From the NCBI RefSeq assembly GCF_036417845.1, contig NC_089982.1:47393684-47457683 (forward strand): a DNA stretch of 64,000 bases, given 5' to 3'. Shown here piece after piece: positions 24,001 to 35,053 of this stretch. Source of the stretch: Apteryx mantelli. Taxonomy: Eukaryota > Chordata > Aves > Apterygiformes > Apterygidae. Each line of letters starts with the position of its first letter. Positions within the stretch are counted from its first letter, which is position 1. The position numbers were made by a program, and so were the translations under genes. Under the pieces are notes generated by a model, which was not told the origin of the DNA, made no database searches, and saw nothing but the letters and a program-made list of their open reading frames with translations.

Positions 24001-27000
24001 CTACATTTCTTCCCTTATGGGTTTGCAATGTGCACCCTCCAGATCTCTTCATGCAGACAGACAGTGATAACAGCATATTTTCTAATCTGTGCACTTAAGA
24101 AAAACAACTCAAAGCAGTGATGCTGGTCAACATGTCCAATGCAACTGCCAAACAAGTCCAGGCTTCAGATATTGGAGGAGAGATGGAAGAGACAAAGCAT
24201 GATACCAGTAGCTGGCATGGTAATTGTACAGAGCACCACAGATGAATCTTCAGCTAATTAGTATGAGGACACAGCTATAAAGACAGAGATCTTATCTAAT
24301 GCCAGGAAGACATAGCAAAGAATAACATCCACTACTGCAACAGATAGAGCATGCCATAATGAATTTATGACCAACCAGCCAGTCTTGCTGCAATCAGGAA
24401 AACAGCTCAGTACTTAGGCACATCATGCATTCCCCCAAAGCCATCATCATCTAACCCTGGCAGAAGTTCACTCTCTGCTTGCTTGCATTGCAAATGTTTG
24501 AGAACATCTCCTACAAGAGAAGACTGTGAATAGCAGAACCCTAGCCACAACAAATCTATGGTTGTGGGAAGGAATATCACCTTCAGGGAACTATGCTATT
24601 TTGGTTTTCCCATGCTGCCTTATGCTCACTGCTGCAAAATGGACCAGTGCAGATGGTACATCTGAGCTTGTCCCAATCTAATACTGGACATTTCCTAATG
24701 GCTTTCCTTTAACAACAGTTGTCTTTGCCATTGCAGGTAGATCGCTCTATCCTTTGCTCCAGGATCATTTTTTAGTCTTATTGCTAAGTACCTTTAAAAA
24801 ACAGAGTTCTAAGTTACATCAAAGTTCACACTGTTTCATTCTGTACTTGCTTGTAGTTCAAAAGCTTATTACTCATTTCATCCAGAAAAATAAATCAATT
24901 GATGAAGAGGATTTCCACATGAGCTAATTTAGAACATGCAAATCAAGCATGCCAAAAGTATCTATGTTGGTGACAAGTAAAAGGTCCACCTTCAGAAAAG
25001 ACACAAATTTCAAGGAGGCAAACATGAATGATACTGATGAAAATGTGTAAAGGTTTTCAGGAAACAGAGCTTGTGGTAATGTTCTTCCCAGGGAAGTGAA
25101 CAAAGAAAACCTCCATGAAGGAATACATGTAATGGGATACCTCAGCTCTTTTCAGGGAAGCAAGGATGCAAACAGGTTCCAGCAGGCACATTCACAAGAG
25201 GTTTCTGTAGCGTCAGATTTTCTTTAAGGTGAGGGAAGAGTCAGTGCCTGCCAACAGATGTGCTTGTGTTTTGCTGGCACAGATATGCCAGAGCTCTGGC
25301 TGCTTGACTTGCCATGCCAGTCTATTTCCATCCCATAACCCTCACCAAAATCCCTTGAAGGTAGATTATATATTCTTCACAGGAGGATCTGGTATCTTGT
25401 TGATATGTGGTGTTATTTGCGTCATCTTAAGCGAGTGTCTAGAATCACGAGAATTATTTTTGAGTATGGCTCTTCTCTGGCAGAGTTATTTAGCATACAA
25501 AGAGGGGGTGATACACTCATCAGAAAAATCTCCCTTCTGAAGCTTTTAAAAAGGGCACTCACATTATCTTAAGCATTTTTACACCATTAACTTACATGCA
25601 GTGTATGAAAAACAAATGCTAAATGTGGTGCCTTACACTGAATGGTATGGTGAATAGGTATGCCATACAATATTCCTATCATTACTAAATGAATCTTTAT
25701 TGTATCCAGGAAGCTAGTAGAGGTCTTATATGGCTTTTATTAATAGAACTGTGATCTCTGTGGAATGCAAGTTGAGAAAATGCCTTGTGCCTATCTCCCC
25801 TACCTAACAACTGTTGCTGAGTGACATTTTCAATTGCAACTTGTTAGAATAGAATAGTACGAAAACATTGCTCTAATCATTCACTACAGTTCCAAATTTA
25901 ATTTAAAAAAATGTAAGCTTTCCAAACAGTGCAGCTCTAACAGCAAAACACAGCCTTTTTTCAAATTTATGAGTTGTATTTAATGGCCCTGGTTTCTTAG
26001 GTCTGCCCAAGCAATGCTCAGTGTACAAGAAGCAGCAGGAAACATGAGGTTTAATACTATTCACATAGTCTCATAATCCTGAAAATGATGGGGACTCCCA
26101 TCTTAAACTGAGACAATCCCATGGATGGCCTAATTTGGGATAACTAGGAATAACTAATGTACTGGGCATTCCTACCATCCATTGTCAAGGCATATACATC
26201 AAAGAAGGATAGATAAGAATTTTCATTCAACAGTAGACTTTTTAACTTAAAAGAATTCAGGGCATATTCAACTCTCCATTTCTGCAAAAAATATACAATA
26301 GATTTTGAGAATCTATACTCAAACTCTACAGATAGAAATTCTGCTTTAAAATAATTTTCAAATATAATTTTAAAGTAGTATAATTACTTAAAGTGATATT
26401 CTCTGAAGACCTGTACAGGCAGTTGACAGTAATATTTAAAAAATAGGATAAAAAGCATAATTCAATTTCATGTTGTCAAAGTACTTAGTTTGTGCATCAG
26501 ACCCCAGGTATCTGTATAAGCACATGACTAATGGTTTGTTGTTGTTTGTTTGTTAACTTCTGCCAAATGATTCTTTCATAGGAAAGTTCATCTGCAACAC
26601 CGTCTGCTTGCAGCTAAAAGCATTTTGACAGTTACTGAATATCAGTTTTAATTTAGATAGAAATAGAATCTTTTTCCCTTACACAAGTTTATGAATGGAA
26701 AATAATAAAATTATCTGTATTATCAACGTATGGACTTTTCCTTATAAACTAAGCTCTGAGCAATATTTGCCAGTATAGTTTATATCCTACGGACCCAATA
26801 ACATCCAATAACAAGTCTTAAGATTTGATACATGCACTTATAGTTTGTGATCACTTACTACTGCAGCCCTACTGCCTCATCCTAAAGCAAAGGAACTATA
26901 AAAATCAGCTGAAGCTCCAATGCAGCACTTGTAAATATAGAGCACTTTCGTGATATGACCAGTAGCTGGTATGGTAGGAAGAGTCTAAAGGTTGCTTTTG

Positions 27001-30000
27001 ATCCTCCAGTTTGTATCAAGCAACAGCTGTACAAGAGATTGAGTTATTAACTCTTCATAGGTCTGGATTCGGATATTTCAGTGCAATCTTCTTACCATAA
27101 TTTAAGAGGGAAAAAGGAGAAGCAATATGACTGTTACTAAGAGCATGTAGTCAGGGTTCTCTCCCCTATAATATTGACAAACTGGCCATTCAGCCAAATT
27201 TGTTCAGCAAAACTGCTTTCAAGATTGACAACTTTCATTTTTATTATGGCTGAATTTTTCACACTTATAAGGATGAAAAAACATAAATTAGGATCCTAGT
27301 TTAAAATAATTCAGTGCTAACTACCTGATTACACATGCACATTGATATAAAAGCTATGAAAAATATGAATTAACTCCATTCATTTCAATGGATTATCCAT
27401 GTTTGGATAATGAAAATTATTTTTTCATTCTCAAGGCAGATTAACACAATTTGGGCACAAAGTAAGAAAGAAATATCCAAAACAAGCATGAAACTGAGAT
27501 GCAGTCATGAAAAACAAACAAACAAACAACCCCCCCCCCAAAAAAAAAACAAAACAGGAACACTGTAGCAAGAAACTGTTGATAAAGATAAAAATGAACC
27601 TCGGGCTCAAATGGAAAGAAAGAGTCGAGCTTTTCATCTTATACACTCTACTTCCAAAGAAAGCAAAAAAAGTTTCTGTGCCAAAGTGCAACCACTTCAT
27701 AGAGAGTCAAATTTGTAAAATTATTCAATGAACATGCCTACTACCAGTTGCTTTGCAGGTGCCAAAAGCCAAATCCTTCTCAGTCTACAAGCTTACTCTT
27801 TCTCAGCATAGTAAGGCATTTTCAAATCATAATTCTGAAGTGCATTTCCACTAAGAACTATTATAAAATATAGGTACATTGGAAAAACTGTCATATTTGA
27901 GTTAAGAAAATAGTAACCTCTGAACGTGCCCCAGAACTTTCAATTGTAGATTCAAGGGATTTACTTATCTGAGAATTCTGGTAATTGCTTTCATAGATTT
28001 TTTTCTTGTTTTCCCTCTTTTCTTTTTAAAATAGAAAGAGCCCATATTAAAATATTTCTTTCAAAATTACATCAAACCGCAATTTAACTAGGTGTCCTTT
28101 AAATTCCACATACTTGATATGATAGCGAGATTATATTTCATTTTAAAGTTCCTTTTTATATCTATATTCACACACACACACACATTCTGAATTTTAGTAT
28201 TATAAATAAGAATGACAGAATAATAATCCTGATTTATAAAATTTATAAAATTCTTTATTCATAAATGGACCTGGTAGTATACAGGCATGAAAAGAGTCAC
28301 ACTTCAGTTCAGTTTTTTTCAATCTTGATATGAATAGACTGCAGACAGAGGAATGAAGATAAGGGTAATGTTTAGGTGGATTTAACTGGTTTTATTTTAT
28401 TAAGTGTTGATAGGGTAGTGATACCAGTCAGTGATTGCCAATCTGTTATGTATTAGTTATACATTTTAGGAATTTGTCAAGGGAAGGAAATTTTTTAAAA
28501 AAATCATTTTTCCTTTCCTTTCTAATGTTGGTTTCCAGCAAGATGGGACAACAGCTGAATTATTGTCTTGATGTTTTAGGAAGGACAAAGGATTATGGAG
28601 AAAGGATTCCTGGGTTCCGTTTTCTGCTTCTGAGACTACTTGTGCTTTATGCTATGGAAATACATTGACAGAAGTAATCTTACTCTGCAAATCACTGTCA
28701 CTGTGGATAGCCCTTTAAGGATATAATTAATCCCAAAATTGATTTGCAAGTAAGTTCATCTTTGTAGATCACTTTGTAGGGCACAGGATATTAAAACTGA
28801 ATACACCTATGTGCACTATGACTGTTTCCGTAAAAGAAAGAAATGAATAAAAGGTTGACTTTTGTGAATTTTCTAGAATAATGATACATATTCACTTCAG
28901 CATGAAAAGGTAGGCATCATAATTTATTTAAAACACAACTATAGGCCCTGATTGCAAATTACTTGGCTCTAAATAACTAATCAGTCCCTCTCAATTCAAT
29001 GAGGCAAGTACGTGTATACTAGTATTTACAAGATCAGTGCCAAAGTTAAAAATAATCCAGTAAATGGGTACTTTATAATAGAATAGATCCCTTTTTCATT
29101 TACTTATTTTATAGTAGTAATATCATTGACTTCACTAAAAAAAAAAAAAAAAAAGATTTAAATTTTGATAGTTTATTAAGACAAGAATTGATCCACTATA
29201 AACAAATGTAAAAGTCTACAGAATTCTATCATGCATTTGGTGCTATTAGTGTTTTGGTATTTAACATGACAGACTATTATATTTATCTTTATAAAACTTG
29301 TAAATGATGCTAAGTTGGAGGTACTGCAACTGCTCTGAGGGAAACAGACTTCAAATTGATTTGAGTAAAATGGAGAAATTGTCTTTAATCAAGAGCACGA
29401 TGTTAGCTAAAGACAAATATAACATATTTAGACAGGAAAAAGCAAGTGCATAGTATAGTGCTACTGTTTAAAATAACATGGGGTTTGTAGTGGGCTACAG
29501 ACTGAGTCAATAATAATTTACTGTTAAAAAAAAAAAAAAAGGCATCATTCCAGGAGGTATTACATAGGGTATCATATACATGGTACATGACATAACTGTT
29601 CCACTTTTATACAACTAATAGTTCCACTTGTTGCAATAATAAAGTCTTAGCAGGAGCACTCTGTTTAACCTGGAACATTAGACTTCATGAAAGATGTATA
29701 TGAACTGGCAGAAGTCCAAAGGAGAGCAACTACAGTAATTCCTGACAAGACAGGAAGAGATCCATGATAACAGTCTTTAAACTGATTACTTTTCACACAT
29801 GGAGTACAACTGATAAATAGCTTAATTATACTTTATAATAAATATTATTAAACTAAAAATTTATACATTTAGTTTGCAGAAATAAAGATTTAGTTAGATC
29901 TTGGGGGGAGTCAGAAGCATTCCAATTATGATGATAGTAAAAATAGTAATAGGATACAGAGAGACGCTGCAGAATTCCCTGTTACTAAGTATTTTAAAAA

Positions 30001-33000
30001 CAAGTTGGACAAACATTTGCCACAGAAAACCTATGCACGTTTGATCATAAATGGGTCCAAATAACCTCACAAGGTGCCTTTCAGCTGTACACTTCTGCAG
30101 TTCTAAAAAGGAAAGTTTGATTCAGACTTGATCTCTGTAAACAAATTAATGTGATTTACAACTGGTAGAGTTTATAGATGCACTTTTCTGGTCTTATCTG
30201 GTGCTGAACACTGATCTAGTTCTTATATTTCAATGCCACACACATAAGATAATCATTTCTAATTAGTTATGGACTCTGTTCCAATCCAGCTGTTCATACG
30301 AGATCCAAAGGACAGATTTAACACAGTAGGCTGGTAACTATCCAAACTGGAGAGAAAATGTTCCTGAAATATTAAGGAACAAAATATGACCTTTTTCCCT
30401 ACATAAATCTAGCAACAAGACTGCACTGGGCAGATGACATAGGCGAACCTGTCTCCTTGTATTTAACAAAGAAAGAGTCGCAAAACAAAGGAAGTCAGCC
30501 AAGAAATGTTTGATCCCTTGGGCCCAAATCCTGCACTGACCTATATACCTGCAGTTTGATAAAAGGAATTCCATCAACTACTGCTCCTCTGTACTCTAAA
30601 ATGTCATTTATACAGGTTTCATAAAAGAAAGGATTATTATAGTTCAGAAGCTCAGTCCAGTAAACACGAGATAATGCCTGCTGCTAGTAGTGCATTACTT
30701 CTGAAGGCCCTTTTCCTCTACAGAATTACAGCATTTGATCCTGGCCCACTCATTATAACAGCAAAAAGTAACTTTACAGTATTACAAGCAAATTGAAAAC
30801 ACCAGCACTAACAGGATTTTAAGAATATGTAATCAGGTTAAAATTAGAAAATAAAAACTAACATTTCCTTTAACTGGAACTACTTCTTAATTATAACCTT
30901 CAATTAGGCTATTTTACTATTTTTTGTTTTATTCTGCTGAGACTTCTCTGTTTAATAAAAACACAGAAGATCACTAATTAGGCAGACATTCAGTATTTAA
31001 TTTGATCATTTAGTGGCTTAGAACAAGAAACTTTGTTACATTGTATTCCAAAAACTCTACTAAGGTATCTGTGTACTGTGCTTTACAAACATAAATAAAC
31101 CAATTCCCACAACAAGGTGCGAATAGAGACAGTAACATGTTATCCTGCTATGAACACAGAGCAAAGGTACCAAAAGGACTAAGATGAAATAGTAATTTTG
31201 AGGAGCATTATGTGTGCAGAAGAGCTAGGATTATTATGTAACATTAGCTGAACGCATGCTTAGGTCGATTGCAAATCTAGGCCTAAACACTGAGTGCAGC
31301 AAAAAATTTAGACACACCCAGAGCCAGCTGTGAAAAGTATAGCTTAAGCACAAAACAATTGCTTTTAAAAAAAAAAAAAAAAACAAGCAGAAAAACAGAA
31401 ACTCTACCATGTGTTGGAGCCTTTAAGATCAATATAAACCTCTGCTACCTCAGCAAAACGGTAACATGCAACAGTGATAAATTTTCATCTTTCACATGGG
31501 CCAACTACTATAAGGCTGAATACATTTTTATTTAGCTATAGTAGTTCAAACATCTGATGAATGATCAGACTAAAGTCTCCTGGCTTCAGCAACAGATAAC
31601 AGAGGACAGGCTGTTTCATCCTCTAACCTAATGCATTTTATTCCTTTCCCTCTAGTTTTTCCCCAGTTTTTTTCCTTCCTTACTCATACTGTGTGTCAGT
31701 CTATCCAGAATGATCCCCCTTAGAGCTAGCTGGAAGTGTTTGATGACAAATTCTTCTTGATTTGGAGCAGGAACTACCATATCCTGCGTGAGTAATTTTG
31801 CCAAAAGGCTAGAAAGTCAGTCCTGCCCCCTCTACTCTAGCAAATACATGAACACACATACACCCACACAGACATATACTCACACACATGTAATAGATCC
31901 AGTGGTGTGATGCTACATGCTCAAATGTGAAAATCCTGGGTTTCAGTACTTTCTAAATCATATGGAGTACACATGATATAAATCCATCTCAAGTAAATCT
32001 CCTAATCAGCAAGCTATTCCCCACTTTGGGACATAGGCCCCTCTCTCTGGTTTGCAAATTTAAACACACATGCAAAATTATATTATATCTGACATTTATT
32101 CCAATGTTGAAGAGTGAAAAGATCTTTAGGTTTGAAACTGTTTCTGGCCCATTTCTACAGTTTACCCTTTGCATTTAATTCAGGCTATTTCTTCTTGTTC
32201 ATGGTATCCAGGGATGAGCAGTGAAGGCAATGAGAGACAAGGCAAGTGTCTGTCTGTTCTGTTGTATAGTTCACACAGTATGATCTCAGAATACAAGGAA
32301 CCACAATCAAGAAAAAGCAAGGCAGCAGGGATCCCAAGCTGAGTAAAAGCATGGCTCCATCATGCACTAGGAGATGTATTTGAGAAAAGAGTTTTCTGTG
32401 TTCTGTGACACAGAAAAGAATTGAACGAAAATGGTACAGGCTCACTGCAGATGAGCTTGGGAGAATAGCAGTACCCAGCTCTAATAAAGTTCTGCTTCAG
32501 CAAACAGAAAAAGGAATTTTCAAGAGCTTTCAAGCCAGTGATATTGGGGTATTTTTTCACAACAATGCCCAAAAGCTCACTCTGATAAACAGAGCTTCCT
32601 GATGCATGCCGAGTCTCTAATTCAAAGCAAAGGAGGACTGTATCTTCTTGAATAAATTATTACAGGAACATTTTAACCTAATGAAGAAATATTTCTCTTA
32701 ATTTGTTCACAAAAATATCTGGACTACTTTCACTAAAGTGTTAAGAAAAACCTAACTTTAGCCACATGCCAGATGTGGAAAATTTCACCCACACGTGGGT
32801 AAAGTAGGGCAACCTTAGAGGTAATTGGGAAAATTGTTTTAGAATGGGAAGTAACAGCTTCTCTTCCAACTGGAAATTGCCCATAATACATCCATTTTAT
32901 TCTGAACTTAATATTAACCAACAAAAAAATATATTTACTTGCAACTTAAGGAATCTAACAATACTCCTTCAGATACTTTTTGTTAAAAATTAAACAGAGA

Positions 33001-33326
33001 AAACTACATAAAAAAACTCACACATATCACTTTACAAATTGAAAATAAATCGAGCTTGCAGAAAAATAATTACCTGCAAAAAAACAAATTAAACAATAGT
33101 GATAAACTAAGATAATAAGTACAAATATACCTTGTCCTTGAGGAACTCCATAAAATTCAGCAGCTATCCTTGCTGCTTCCTTACGATTCCCTTTCACAAT
33201 GTAGAAATGACTAAGTATAGCAAGGCTGATCTTCACAAAAAGTTTAAAACAAAAAAGGGAAAGTATAGTAAAGTAGACATTAGATAGCTGCTGAGCAAAA
33301 GGACGATTTTCTTCTATGACAGTCAT
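5890..33326 (-). CDS. ASB5: ASB5 (ankyrin repeat and SOCS box protein 5), complete
   Basis: Seven coding exons on the minus strand join as 33326-33131, 12128-12049, 10946-10839, 9258-9108, 8973-8839, 7960-7769 and 6017-5890. They give 329 residues, the length of human ASB5, with all introns GT-AG and all phases consistent. ASB proteins are substrate-receptor subunits of Cullin5-ElonginB/C ubiquitin ligases; ASB5 is enriched in skeletal muscle and linked to arteriogenesis and satellite cells. Domains: N-terminal leader starting MTVIEENRPFAQQLSNVYF with a hydrophobic stretch (about 16-45); six ankyrin repeats at about 69-98, 102-131, 135-164, 167-196, 200-229 and 232-261 (for example TPLHEACLGDH and TPLHAAAQQSSTEIVNLLL); SOCS box from about 278, with the BC-box pattern SLCQLCRLRI and a Cul5-side LPTILKNFLQY end. 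It lies in tandem upstream of SPATA4 and head to head with SPCS3. Confidence 0.96.
6018..7768 (-). other. ASB5: ASB5 intron 6
   Basis: 1751 nt, GT-AG, strongly AT-rich. No gene or family repeat recognised. Confidence 0.8.
7769..7960 (-). CDS. ASB5: ASB5 exon 6
   Basis: 192 nt coding ANVQKGKHLETPLHAAAQ, then STEIVNLLLEFGADINAKN and ERPVDLAPPSSLVERLLLL: the last ankyrin repeat and the linker to the SOCS box. Phase 1 in and out, donor GAAG/GTAAGC. Confidence 0.95.
7961..8838 (-). other. ASB5: ASB5 intron 5
   Basis: 878 nt, GT-AG, AT-rich with an A13 tract and a CA/CCC-rich patch near 8050-8095. Nothing else recognised. Confidence 0.8.
8839..8973 (-). CDS. ASB5: ASB5 exon 5
   Basis: 135 nt coding HSECLEVLISWGIDVDQ then LPHLGTPLYVACVSQQ and IRKLLYA: ankyrin repeats 4-5. 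Phase 1 in and out, donor GCAG/GTACGT. Confidence 0.95.
8974..9107 (-). other. ASB5: ASB5 intron 4 (134 nt)
   Basis: A very short GT-AG intron between ankyrin-coding exons, ending TACTGATAG. Confidence 0.85.
9108..9258 (-). CDS. ASB5: ASB5 exon 4
   Basis: 151 nt coding VNATTIDGVTPLFNACSR, then CAELLLEYGAKAQWES and CLPSPTHEAASR: ankyrin repeat 3 and the start of repeat 4. Donor AGAG/GTAAGA, phase 1 out. Confidence 0.95.
9259..10838 (-). other. ASB5: ASB5 intron 3
   Basis: 1580 nt, GT-AG. No repeat or other gene recognised. Confidence 0.8.
10839..10946 (-). CDS. ASB5: ASB5 exon 3
   Basis: 108 nt, exactly 36 codons, phase 0 at both ends. It reads GYNVDTLTIDQVTPLHEA then CLGDHVGCARILLEAGAN, one ankyrin repeat unit. 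Donor AAC/GTGAGT. Confidence 0.95.
10947..12048 (-). other. ASB5: ASB5 intron 2 with a CR1 fragment
   Basis: 1102 nt, GT-AG. It holds a plus-strand CR1 3' piece at about 11185-11420, antisense to the gene. Nothing else recognised. Confidence 0.85.
11185..11420 (+). mobile_element. CR1 LINE 3' fragment (plus strand) in ASB5 intron 2
   Basis: The stretch reads like the CR1 ORF2 C-terminus: DRTRGNKHKLEHREIQL, then a VVKPWKR-like block and a NLHLWSS-like block, following a GAGGGTGTAAAGAAGATGG start typical of the family. It is diverged and truncated at both ends, and antisense to ASB5. Confidence 0.8.
12049..12128 (-). CDS. ASB5: ASB5 exon 2
   Basis: 80 nt coding SWADRSPLHEAASQGRLL and the end of ankyrin repeat 1 (LKTLLSQ). 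Acceptor TATATAG, donor ACAG/GTGAAG, phase 0 out. Confidence 0.95.
12600..13060 (+). mobile_element. Ancient CR1/L3-like fossil in ASB5 intron 1
   Basis: Heavily decayed plus-strand copy. Recognisable landmarks are AATATGGAAAAT, a stretch like the family's YYKLPFP..KG at about 12840-12880, CTTCTCACAGAACTTACAACT, and the closing TGTGGAACTCAGTGCCACTG followed by GATGCTATTGAGAC near 12935-12970, matching the LWNSLP..-like end of CR1/L3 ORF2. The subfamily is not determined. Confidence 0.6.
13231..13258. repeat. Interrupted TG microsatellite
   Basis: TG repeats broken by TCTGAG, within ASB5 intron 1. Confidence 0.85.
15461..15496. repeat. (TG)10 followed by CA-rich mirror arm
   Basis: Ten TG units run directly into TATACACATACACACA, so the tract is partly self-complementary and can fold back. 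Confidence 0.9.
28169..28184. repeat. (CA)8 microsatellite
   Basis: Short CA dinucleotide run in ASB5 intron 1. Confidence 0.9.
29640..30110 (+). mobile_element. Ancient CR1-like fossil in ASB5 intron 1
   Basis: At about 29705-29750 it reads ELAEVQRRATTVIPD, close to the family's LERVQRRATKMI block. At about 29990-30040 it reads FKNKLDKHLPQK, like the LDxHL end of CR1/L2-type ORF2. The middle is AT-rich and unrecognisable, so there may be an insertion or loss between the two parts. Confidence 0.5.
33131..33326 (-). CDS. ASB5: ASB5 exon 1 (start codon)
   Basis: 196 nt: 65 codons plus one base of a split glycine codon. It begins at the ATG ending at 33326 and codes for the hydrophobic leader and the KGNRKEAARIAAEFYGV segment. 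Donor CAAG/GTATAT. Human starts MSVLEENRPF, supporting this start. Confidence 0.95.
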
Positions 33327-33560
33327 TGCTGCAGCAAGACCTCTCTCAGTGTTTGGGGTAGGGTTCTCAAATGTGTTGATAAGATCATATGGCTGCAGCC
33401 ACGCACTCTTAGGAACAACTGGTCCTGAGGAAAGAAAATATCAGCTGGTCATGATGCTTGCTGCTCAAAATATGAGGATTATTTATACTGTACATAGTAC
33501 TGAGTTCACTACCACTCCTGCTAGCCTGGTGATATTCAAGTGGGACAGAACATAACAGAC
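33327..33560 (-). promoter_or_regulatory. ASB5: Candidate ASB5 5' leader and core promoter
   Basis: On the minus strand a TATAAATA box lies at 33487-33480, about 154-161 bases before the ATG. About 40 bases downstream come an ATG with a three-codon uORF (ATG ACC AGC TGA) and an overlapping CAGCTG E-box. A CACTTG E-box lies upstream near 33540. E-boxes fit a muscle gene bound by MyoD-family factors, but no activity is shown here. A TTTCTTTCCTCAG sequence before GACCAG could alternatively be an acceptor for a leader exon further upstream. Confidence 0.45.
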
Positions 33561-35025
33561 ACAGGTTCCAAGTTTCTGGATTGTACTTGTTCCACTTAAA
33601 AGGTCTGTCTCATTCCAGACTCTGCATTTGTATTTCATTTATCATATTTATACTTATTTAAAAAGGCACCGTCAAAAATATTAAGAACTTTAATTTCATG
33701 TAATGAGGCTAACAGCCTAAAAGTTAAATCAGTTTCTGCTAAGTTCTCCTGCTTCTAACATATAATTGTTCATTTTGTTCATTGCTCCCTTCTTTTATGA
33801 TAGACTTTTTTTCTGTTTATAATGGAGAGAGAAACACATCAGCAATTACCTGAAATACAGATTAATAAAGAAACATAGATTTAAAATATACCGGCTTTGA
33901 CAGTCTCTTGTTATTTCATTCAGGTTGAATGAAAGTACCTAGTATACATAGCTTATACTATTATACAAAAAAACAGTACTCAGAATGGATGATGAAAATC
34001 GAACTCCAAGATACTTTTATAAATCTCAGAACATTAAAATTAGCAAATAAACGCACTGGTAAATATAAAACATGGAAAATCTCTAATGCTTATGATACAC
34101 ATTTCATTGTGCTGTATCATATTATTTTAAACCAATGATGTGACAGGCTTTTTTTCTTGGCCAGTTTTGGAGAATGGAATCTAAATTCCTCAGATTTTTT
34201 TTTTTTGAACACAAATTAATTTGCTTATATGCCATCAGCTTATTATTCATAGTCATCAGCAGTTACTCACAAGTAGTTCCAGTAGTGTGAGTAATTGCTA
34301 GTGAGTGAATACCAGGGTTACAACATGACACCAACTGAAGAGCGACAGGACAGAACTGGATGCCTAAATAAGCTGTAACTCTAAAATAAAGAGCTGCAGC
34401 AGTACAGCTAAGGATTCTGTTTTAATTCCTTTATATCACCTTTTAAATAAAAAAGAACTAGTATCTTTAATTGTAGTTTTAAATAGTCTACCCCTAGTAA
34501 TCTTAAACTGAAACACTCTTTCTATTCTACCCGGGGTTCTTTTGTCTGATGATCAGAAAAAAACATTTTAGAATGCTGGCAACAGTCCATCAGGAACAGA
34601 GGGTATGATCCAAATGTCACAGCATCCAAAGATCCCCCTGACTTCAATGAACAGAATATCAGACATACAAATTCATATTTTTAAAAGAGAAGTGGCAAAA
34701 CAAAGATCCTCTTATGATCTGGCTCCAGAAAAGATTTATTAGAGTAAAAAAGCTATATTGTTTTCTGTAAACTATGTCCAAATAAACCTATGTAAATGAA
34801 GAAAGGGCAATGGTGTAAGGGAAAGGAAATGTGCTTGAGAATAAATATCACGATTTTTAACAGATAGGAACTAAATTATGCTTATCTTGAGAGAAGTGGA
34901 CATTTAGTCTTTTTCCTTGAAAAAAGTCTTAAACCCACACAAAAGTCAAAACAGCAACTGGAAAAGGCAGTAAGAAAACAGTTTACACTGTAATCTATAT
35001 CAGTCTGAGAACAAAATATATCTGT

Positions 35026-35053
35026 TTTCTCCTAAATTTATATTTAGGAGAAA
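35026..35053. repeat. Perfect 12-bp stem hairpin
   Basis: TTTCTCCTAAAT, four-base loop TTAT, then ATTTAGGAGAAA. Confidence 0.9.

Larger units (their letters stand above)
12129..33130 (-). other. ASB5: ASB5 intron 1 (21 kb)
   Basis: The largest intron of the gene. It contains two diverged CR1/L3-like fossils (about 12600-13060 and 29640-30110), dinucleotide repeats at 13231, 15461 and 28169, and several A or T homopolymers. I found no other coding exon on either strand; the short open frames inside it look random. Confidence 0.85.

Noticed and set aside
22700-25600. Possible retroviral or LTR remnant
   Set aside because: No terminal repeats, primer site or pol-like motifs could be found; it reads as ordinary intron.
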